From DATDGX01 sp036521875 (GTDB lineage: Bacteria > Desulfobacterota > Binatia > Binatales > Binataceae), in NCBI GenBank assembly GCA_036521875.1, contig DATDGX010000108.1, positions 1 through 28,548 on the forward strand: a stretch of 28,548 nt of DNA. The letters run 5' to 3'. Every line of letters begins with the position of its first letter. Position 1 is the stretch's first letter. Both the position numbers and the translations under genes were made by a program. Positions 24,829 through 28,548 of the stretch are shown piece by piece. The notes beneath the pieces are model-generated. The model was not told the origin of the DNA, did not search any database, and saw only the letters and a program-made list of their open reading frames with translations.

Positions 24829-24914
24829 ACCCAGGGGCGGAACCGGCTCCGCTGTCGCTGGGGAATAAAATTGCTGGATCGCATGCCAACAGTTTTCGGA
24901 TCGCAGTTACGGCT

Positions 24915-24951
24915 GAGATCCTTCGACTCGGCGGCCTTCGCTCATAATGAC
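24915..24951 (+). repeat. Degenerate copy of a dispersed GAGATCCTTCG...-type repeat
   Basis: The segment starts GAGATCCTTCGACTCGGC and ends CTCATAATGACG. It resembles an intergenic repeat I recall from many soil-bacterial genomes that reads GAGATCCTTCGACTC ... CTCAGGATGAC. Here the second arm has CATAATGAC instead of CAGGATGAC. The identification rests on memory, with only one copy in the window. Confidence 0.4.
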
Positions 24952-25217
24952 GTCCTTTTTCTACGGCCCGTTGGAAGGACGGAGGTTCTCTGCTGTGGCC
25001 TGACGAGATAATCGAAGAGGAGTAAGCGGACAAGATCGCAAAAATCCCGGCTCTCTTCTGTCCGCTCCCCTTGGGACGAAGACGGAATCACCGGCTCAAA
25101 ATCTGCCACCGCGGCGACGACGGCGTGCGGCGGCCCGCGAGCTACTGCTGATATCGAACAGTCCGCTTTGGTGGTCTTCCGGCGCGTGCTGTCCTATTAG
25201 CGCCGCAACTTTTTCTG

Positions 25218-25469
25218 TTGTTCGACGGGTACCGCTACAAAAGCTTGATTCTCGGCGATGAGGGCCGATTTGAGCCAGCCGATCCGGAGGTGCCTAGACA
25301 CCACGAATTGTCCGATAATCTTCAGAAGATGGTCGACCGCAGAGAGCTTCTCGCCGCACAGCGCCGCAAGGACCCAGATACGACGCCCAGCATACCGGTC
25401 GACGATGAGGAGCGCCGCGCGCTGGCGCTCCTGCAGGGGGTGCTTCCGCCGCCCTCTAGATCAAACTAA
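25218..25469 (+). CDS. Doubtful small hypothetical protein
   Basis: 83 residues from a TTG with no Shine-Dalgarno. The product is charged, with a helical stretch (HELSDNLQKMVDRRELLAAQRRKD) and an acidic DDEERRALALLQGV helix; no membrane segment or motif is recognised. Codon use is plausible but less GC-biased at third positions than in neighbouring genes. The open frame continues upstream to a stop at 25149-25151 without a better start codon, so it could also be a gene remnant. A palindrome follows the stop closely. Confidence 0.35.
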   Translation: MFDGYRYKSLILGDEGRFEPADPEVPRHHELSDNLQKMVDRRELLAAQRRKDPDTTPSIPVDDEERRALALLQGVLPPPSRSN

Positions 25470-25475
25470 GTGACT

Positions 25476-25489
25476 TTTGATCGATCAAA
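25476..25489. repeat. Perfect 14-base palindrome TTTGATCGATCAAA
   Basis: It lies 6 bases after the stop at 25469. Another GATCAAA at 25459-25465 can pair with its left arm (TTTGATC, 25476-25482), giving two alternative hairpins. It could be an operator or RNA end structure; there is no T-run after it. Confidence 0.45.
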
Positions 25490-25647
25490 TTATCCGGCGC
25501 GCTAAATCTGAACTGTCGTTCGCGCAAAATTTCTTTGGCACTTTTCACAAAATCACTGACTCTCAAGGTAGCGTCGCTTTCTTTGCCGACGCCATCGGGG
25601 CCGAGTGGTTTTCTCTCTTCGAGCAGAGTTTCTGTTCATCGCTACGC

Positions 25648-25689
25648 AAAAAAAAAGACGCCGGCGGGATTGGATGATCCCGCCGGCGT
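25648..25689 (-). terminator. Strong intrinsic terminator of the DUF1329 operon
   Basis: Read on the minus strand, a perfect 13-bp stem (ACGCCGGCGGGAT/ATCCCGCCGGCGT, arms at 25677-25689 and 25658-25670) with a 6-base loop is followed by nine T (25648-25656). It begins 25 bases beyond the DUF1329 stop. This is the clearest terminator in the window. Confidence 0.92.
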
Positions 25690-25714
25690 TCAGCGTCAAA
25701 ACGCTCGGTCTTGG

Positions 25715-27034
25715 TTACTGCATCAGGCCGACTTCGGCTGCTTTCACTACGCCTTGGGTGGTGAACCAGGCCTTGTCGACTGCGCCCATGTTGATGTACC
25801 AGCACTCGCGCTCCTGCGTCTCCATCGAGGGCAGATAGCACATCGTGGTCAACGCAGACTGCGTATCGGTTGAAGCCGCACCTACGATGAACTCGCGCTT
25901 GAACGGATAGATCGCGATTTTCGCATCGGGCACCGGGCGATCACGATAGGCGGCCCAGTAGATGTGGTTCTGCCACAGCTCGCCCTTCTGATCGTAAGTG
26001 TCGACGTACGGCTCAAACCACATTTCCGAGTCCATGTAGACCGTGGTCTTGGAGTGGAGCGCCTGGTTGGTCATTTGTGCACCGCCGCCGCGCCGCGGGA
26101 CCGCATCCACGATGTACATATGGCGCATCTCCCAGATCTCGGGGCAGGCGCTGGCGCCGCCATCAGTCGGGCAGCGGGCCTCCGGTACGTGCTCCGCGCG
26201 CACGCACGCGAGCATGTTCTTCTCGCCCAGGAATTTGTAATCGTATTCCTCGGTCTTGGCGTTGAAGCCCGAATAGTGATCGGGATCAAACGTCTGCGAG
26301 CCGGTGGCGCTCGAGTTCAGACCCTCGTTCAGGCGCCGTAGCCGGCGCGAGCCGGTTTCCCATGTCCAGGTGTCGTCGCCGCGCCCCGGATCGCCATAGC
26401 GATAACGCAGCAGGCTGGTTCCGCGCGAAGTCGCGGGCGCCAGTTCCGGTCCGAGGTAGAACAGCCACAGCCGGTTATTGCGCTTGAAATCGGGATCGGT
26501 CGGAATCGGCTCGACTTCGGTGCGTCCCACCTGATCGTAGCCCGCGTAGTGGCCGAGCGTTCCGTAGGCGATCTGGAAAAATGGCTTGTTGAGACCGGTG
26601 TACTCAACGTCGCAGTCATAGAAGCGAAGGTCGTAGTCGTCCGACTGGATCGGGCGGAACACGTTGTTCCACATGATCTTGGTCGCGGCGAACGGGTCGT
26701 TTGGATCGATCAAAGGAAACGGCTGACCTGCGACGTAGCCGATCACGGTCCGGTGATCCTGAGACAGGGTGACCTGCTCGGAATATTTTTCGGTCGCGTC
26801 CTTATAGGGAGGCGGCCAGTCGATACGCTGCGTCGGAATGATCTTCATCGACATTCCGCGCTGCACTTTGTAGAAGACGCCGGGCGACACCAGGTCGCGC
26901 ACCTGGTTTGCCTTCTCGGCGGTGATGAAGTCGCCGGGCTTCACCTGCGCGCGTGCCGGCGTTCCCAGCGTGAGCATCGCCAGGGCGAGGGCGACGGCAG
27001 GCAACCAACTGAATTTCAGTCTCTTAGCGAACAT
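25715..27034 (-). CDS. DUF1329 periplasmic protein
   Basis: 439 residues with a cleavable signal peptide (KRLKFSW, hydrophobic core, cleavage after PARA), hence periplasmic or outer-membrane associated. The mature part matches the DUF1329 family: KPGDFITAEKANQVRDLVSPGV near the start, IDWPPPYKDATEKYSEQVTL, YVAGQPFPLIDPNDPFAATKIMWN, then beta-rich repeats and MWFEPYVDTYDQKGELW late. The family, which I recall as structurally related to LolA-like lipoprotein carriers, is often found with DUF1302 and RND exporters in hydrocarbon, terpene or steroid degraders; no such partner is visible here. AGGAGG 5 bases before the ATG is the best Shine-Dalgarno seen in the window, implying high expression. 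Upstream on the same strand is the propeller gene; downstream is the strong terminator. Confidence 0.93.
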   Translation of the reverse strand: MFAKRLKFSWLPAVALALAMLTLGTPARAQVKPGDFITAEKANQVRDLVSPGVFYKVQRGMSMKIIPTQRIDWPPPYKDATEKYSEQVTLSQDHRTVIGYVAGQPFPLIDPNDPFAATKIMWNNVFRPIQSDDYDLRFYDCDVEYTGLNKPFFQIAYGTLGHYAGYDQVGRTEVEPIPTDPDFKRNNRLWLFYLGPELAPATSRGTSLLRYRYGDPGRGDDTWTWETGSRRLRRLNEGLNSSATGSQTFDPDHYSGFNAKTEEYDYKFLGEKNMLACVRAEHVPEARCPTDGGASACPEIWEMRHMYIVDAVPRRGGGAQMTNQALHSKTTVYMDSEMWFEPYVDTYDQKGELWQNHIYWAAYRDRPVPDAKIAIYPFKREFIVGAASTDTQSALTTMCYLPSMETQERECWYINMGAVDKAWFTTQGVVKAAEVGLMQ

Positions 27035-27039
27035 AGGAA

Positions 27040-27045
27040 CCTCCT
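27040..27045 (-). promoter_or_regulatory. Consensus ribosome binding site of the DUF1329 gene
   Basis: AGGAGG on the minus strand, 5 bases before the ATG at 27034. It contrasts with the weak or absent sites of most genes here and fixes the start. Confidence 0.85.
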
Positions 27046-27097
27046 GATTCTCATTTCCTTTTTTTTGACTCGCTTAATTCGGGGCCGGGTATTTCGC

Positions 27098-28309
27098 TCA
27101 GCGGCCGCCGAGGTAGGCGACAACTCCGTGCTGATTGATCGCGATCGCGGCGCTGGAAACGGTGTGCGCCAGCGGCGCCGGATCGGAAATTTGCCGGTCG
27201 AAGTTCTGGAACGGAGCGATCTCGCTCATCGTTCCGCGGCGGGAGATCGAATAAATCCGATCCACGTCGTCCGCGCCGGTCGCGCCGAAAAAGATCGCGC
27301 CCGATGCGGAGAGCATCGGATTATTCACGTGGTAGAACGGGCGGCCCCGCGCGGTATTCTGCTCGGCGCGCAGCACCACTTTTGCGCCGCCGCGAGTGAC
27401 CAGCAGAATCGCGGGCGTCCCCGAGCAGCTCGCGAGAATCGCAAGTGTGCCGCCGGGCATGAGGCCGGGCCGGCTCGGCCATAGATACTTGATGCGGCCG
27501 CCCTTGCACGCAGCGCCGTTGGAAAGCACGCGGCGCGCCCTTCCCTGGCTATAGAGGAACAGGGCATCGCCGCGACTGGTGCGCGCGGTAAAGGCGACGA
27601 CCGGATCGTTTCCCGACTCGCTAGCCGCGGGAGGACTGAAGCCGCTGAGGAATCGTCCGCCGCCGGGCGCGGCGTCGCCCTCGGCGGCCAGCACGGTCAC
27701 GTCGCCGGTTGCGGAGATCAGCAATTCCGCCTGTCCGCCGGGCTGCAAGTATGCCGCGAGCGCGACTTGTCCGCGGTTCGCGGCTGCGACGGTGCCGAAC
27801 GACAAGGCGCGAATCGCACGCCCGTCGCGCGTCGGGGCGCCGGTGCGGAGCAGACTGCTGAGCTGGCCGTCGACGAGCTTGAACACCGCGTCGCCGCCCT
27901 GCGCCTGGTGAGCCCCGAAAATCACCGCGCCATCGCTGGCGGCGATTGGACGCGGGTCGAATCTCATCTCAGGCAGGATTGCGGAGGTCCGCGGCACGCT
28001 CAGCGGAATCGATTCGCCCGATTCCGGATTCGCGGCAAAAATTCTCCAGCGCAGATTCTGCTTCTCGAGAATCGCCGCCGCGAACAGAACGGTGCCGTCC
28101 TGCGCGACGGACGGAATGCCCAGGTCCTGCACTATCGCGCCGTCCGGTCCCGCGACCCCGGTCTCCGCAAGTTCCACTTCCCTGCCGGCGCCGTTCCGCG
28201 CGTAGAGCGACTCGTCGCTGTCGAGGGTTCTGGCCAGGCCAAGCATGAAGCTGCCGGCGGAGGATGCGGTGACGGCAAGAACGCACAGAATCAAGGCGAA
28301 GTACTTCAT
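27098..28309 (-). CDS. Exported repeat protein, predicted seven-bladed beta-propeller
   Basis: 403 residues with an N-terminal signal peptide (hydrophobic core about 4-18), so it is exported. The rest holds seven regularly spaced copies of a 'P-x-h-(A/S)-x-x-G-x-h-h-h-x-A' unit starting near residues 66, 121, 173, 226, 281, 331 and 386, that is every 50-55 residues. Most are followed by a strand of the type 'A-h-F-x-h-x-x-G-x-x-x-x-h-L-x-x-G'. This fits a seven-bladed propeller in which N- and C-terminal parts close the ring. No catalytic motif is visible, so it could be a binding or scaffold protein. It lies 63 bases before the DUF1329 gene, probably in one operon. The ATG at 28309 has no clear Shine-Dalgarno. 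I do not recognise a named family with certainty. Confidence 0.82.
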   Translation of the reverse strand: MKYFALILCVLAVTASSAGSFMLGLARTLDSDESLYARNGAGREVELAETGVAGPDGAIVQDLGIPSVAQDGTVLFAAAILEKQNLRWRIFAANPESGESIPLSVPRTSAILPEMRFDPRPIAASDGAVIFGAHQAQGGDAVFKLVDGQLSSLLRTGAPTRDGRAIRALSFGTVAAANRGQVALAAYLQPGGQAELLISATGDVTVLAAEGDAAPGGGRFLSGFSPPAASESGNDPVVAFTARTSRGDALFLYSQGRARRVLSNGAACKGGRIKYLWPSRPGLMPGGTLAILASCSGTPAILLVTRGGAKVVLRAEQNTARGRPFYHVNNPMLSASGAIFFGATGADDVDRIYSISRRGTMSEIAPFQNFDRQISDPAPLAHTVSSAAIAINQHGVVAYLGGR

Positions 28310-28372
28310 AGATCAAATCGGCTGGCCTGCTCGGTGGGAGATTCGCAGGTGGCCCGCCAGCCCGACGATCCG

Positions 28373-28401
28373 ATTTAAAGTGAATTACTTTAGCCAGTCA
28401 A
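28373..28401 (-). promoter_or_regulatory. Sigma70-like promoter of the propeller-DUF1329 operon
   Basis: On the minus strand TTGACT (28396-28401, 5/6 to -35) is separated by exactly 17 bases from TTAAAT (28373-28378, 4/6 to -10). The start would be near 28366, giving a leader of about 57 bases. TAAAGT/ACTTTA arms at 28376-28392 form an inverted repeat within the spacer, a possible repressor site. Confidence 0.6.
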
Positions 28402-28407
28402 CTAAAA

Positions 28408-28427
28408 CAATTAACCTTATCAATTAA
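28408..28427 (-). repeat. Tandem TTAATTG motifs upstream of the promoter
   Basis: On the minus strand TTAATTG occurs twice with a 13-base period (28421-28427 and 28408-28414), beginning 6 bases upstream of the -35. The AT-rich context could act as an UP element or bind an activator. Confidence 0.4.
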
Positions 28428-28457
28428 AATAATACGGTTTGTGGACCACCTGGCCTT

Positions 28458-28548
28458 ATGGTAGCCTCCGCAGGCATGGGGACTGGACTCCGCGCTTTGG
28501 GGAGCAGCGGGGCTCGACGACCGGAACCGACTAGTGGGACTTCGGAGC
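28458..28548 (+). other. Possible 5' end of a gene running off the right edge
   Basis: From ATG 28458 (or ATG 28476) the frame stays open to the window end, 30 codons, rich in Gly, Ser and Arg. There is no Shine-Dalgarno and no recognisable motif. It is too short to separate from chance in GC-rich DNA. Confidence 0.15.

Larger units (their letters stand above)
24811..25217. other. Gene-poor region with degenerate repeat and short inverted repeats
   Basis: No credible gene in 407 bases. Contents: the palindrome at 24811-24828; a degenerate dispersed repeat at 24915-24951; an inverted pair CGTCCTT/AAGGACG at 24951-24957 and 24975-24981; and an inverted pair GCGGACA/TGTCCGC at 25026-25032 and 25059-25065 with a 26-base loop. 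None has a clear terminator T-run. Confidence 0.5.

Noticed and set aside
25477..25677. 66-codon plus-strand frame ending inside the terminator
   Set aside because: TTG start within a palindrome, no ribosome site, and the last codons are made by the A-run and stem of a strong minus-strand terminator.
28346..28456. CAGGTGG / CCACCTG pair near the right end as possible insertion-element ends
   Set aside because: Only 7 bases long, no target duplication and no transposase.
1..28548. tRNA, rRNA, CRISPR, integrase or toxin-antitoxin content
   Set aside because: I looked for tRNA-like cloverleafs, regularly spaced repeats and characteristic protein motifs and saw none.

Overview
The window is GC-rich bacterial chromosome, probably from an environmental Gram-negative lineage. 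It carries Tat translocase subunits, MCE/MlaD-type and lipoprotein envelope proteins, a periplasmic DUF1329 protein, and many catabolic or redox enzymes (LLM flavin oxidoreductase, PhyH dioxygenase, amidohydrolase, DsbA-like isomerase, MDR and SDR oxidoreductases). This mix resembles soil lineages such as Binatota or Desulfobacterota relatives. That placement is an impression from gene content, not from a phylogenetic marker. I see no rRNA, tRNA, CRISPR array, transposase or phage gene.

Layout. Positions 1-1647 (minus): an FHA-domain membrane protein running off the left edge, preceded by a class II-like histone deacetylase family hydrolase. 1756-5257 (plus): TatB-like protein, TatC and a cytoplasmic GH15 glucoamylase. 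5264-8001: a DUF4911-like protein (minus), a translationally coupled pair of ArsA/Get3-like ATPases (plus), and a convergent phasin-like coiled-coil protein (minus). 8075-9527: a small membrane protein, then a secreted alpha/beta hydrolase on the minus strand. 9700-11407: an LLM-class oxidoreductase overlapping an MCE-domain protein. 11579-11872: a small Cys/His-rich protein behind an AT-richer leader. 11986-14223: an amidohydrolase_2 protein and a PhyH dioxygenase. 14228-16485 (minus): HxlR regulator, HAD phosphatase and CAP-domain lipoprotein. 16800-19171 (plus): DsbA-family isomerase, quinone oxidoreductase and SDR. 19184-21469 (minus): a YyaL/DUF255 thioredoxin-fold protein. 21638-24810 (plus): CAP protein, O-methyltransferase, lipoprotein and MBL-fold hydrolase. 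24811-25714 is mostly non-coding, with one doubtful small ORF. 25715-28309 (minus): DUF1329 protein preceded by a predicted seven-bladed beta-propeller protein.

Three blocks look like working units. First, the HxlR-type repressor gene and the divergent isomerase/quinone reductase/SDR cassette are separated by 314 bases carrying two near-identical imperfect palindromes. This looks like a locally regulated electrophile or aromatic-intermediate processing cassette. Second, the propeller and DUF1329 genes sit between a good sigma70-like promoter and a strong intrinsic terminator, so they probably form one transcription unit exporting two envelope proteins. Third, the paired ArsA-like ATPases overlap by 4 bases. 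One keeps the signature lysine of the deviant Walker A motif and the other has lost it, suggesting an asymmetric heterodimer. No single locus is clearly a new defence or mobile system. These three blocks are the best candidates for follow-up.
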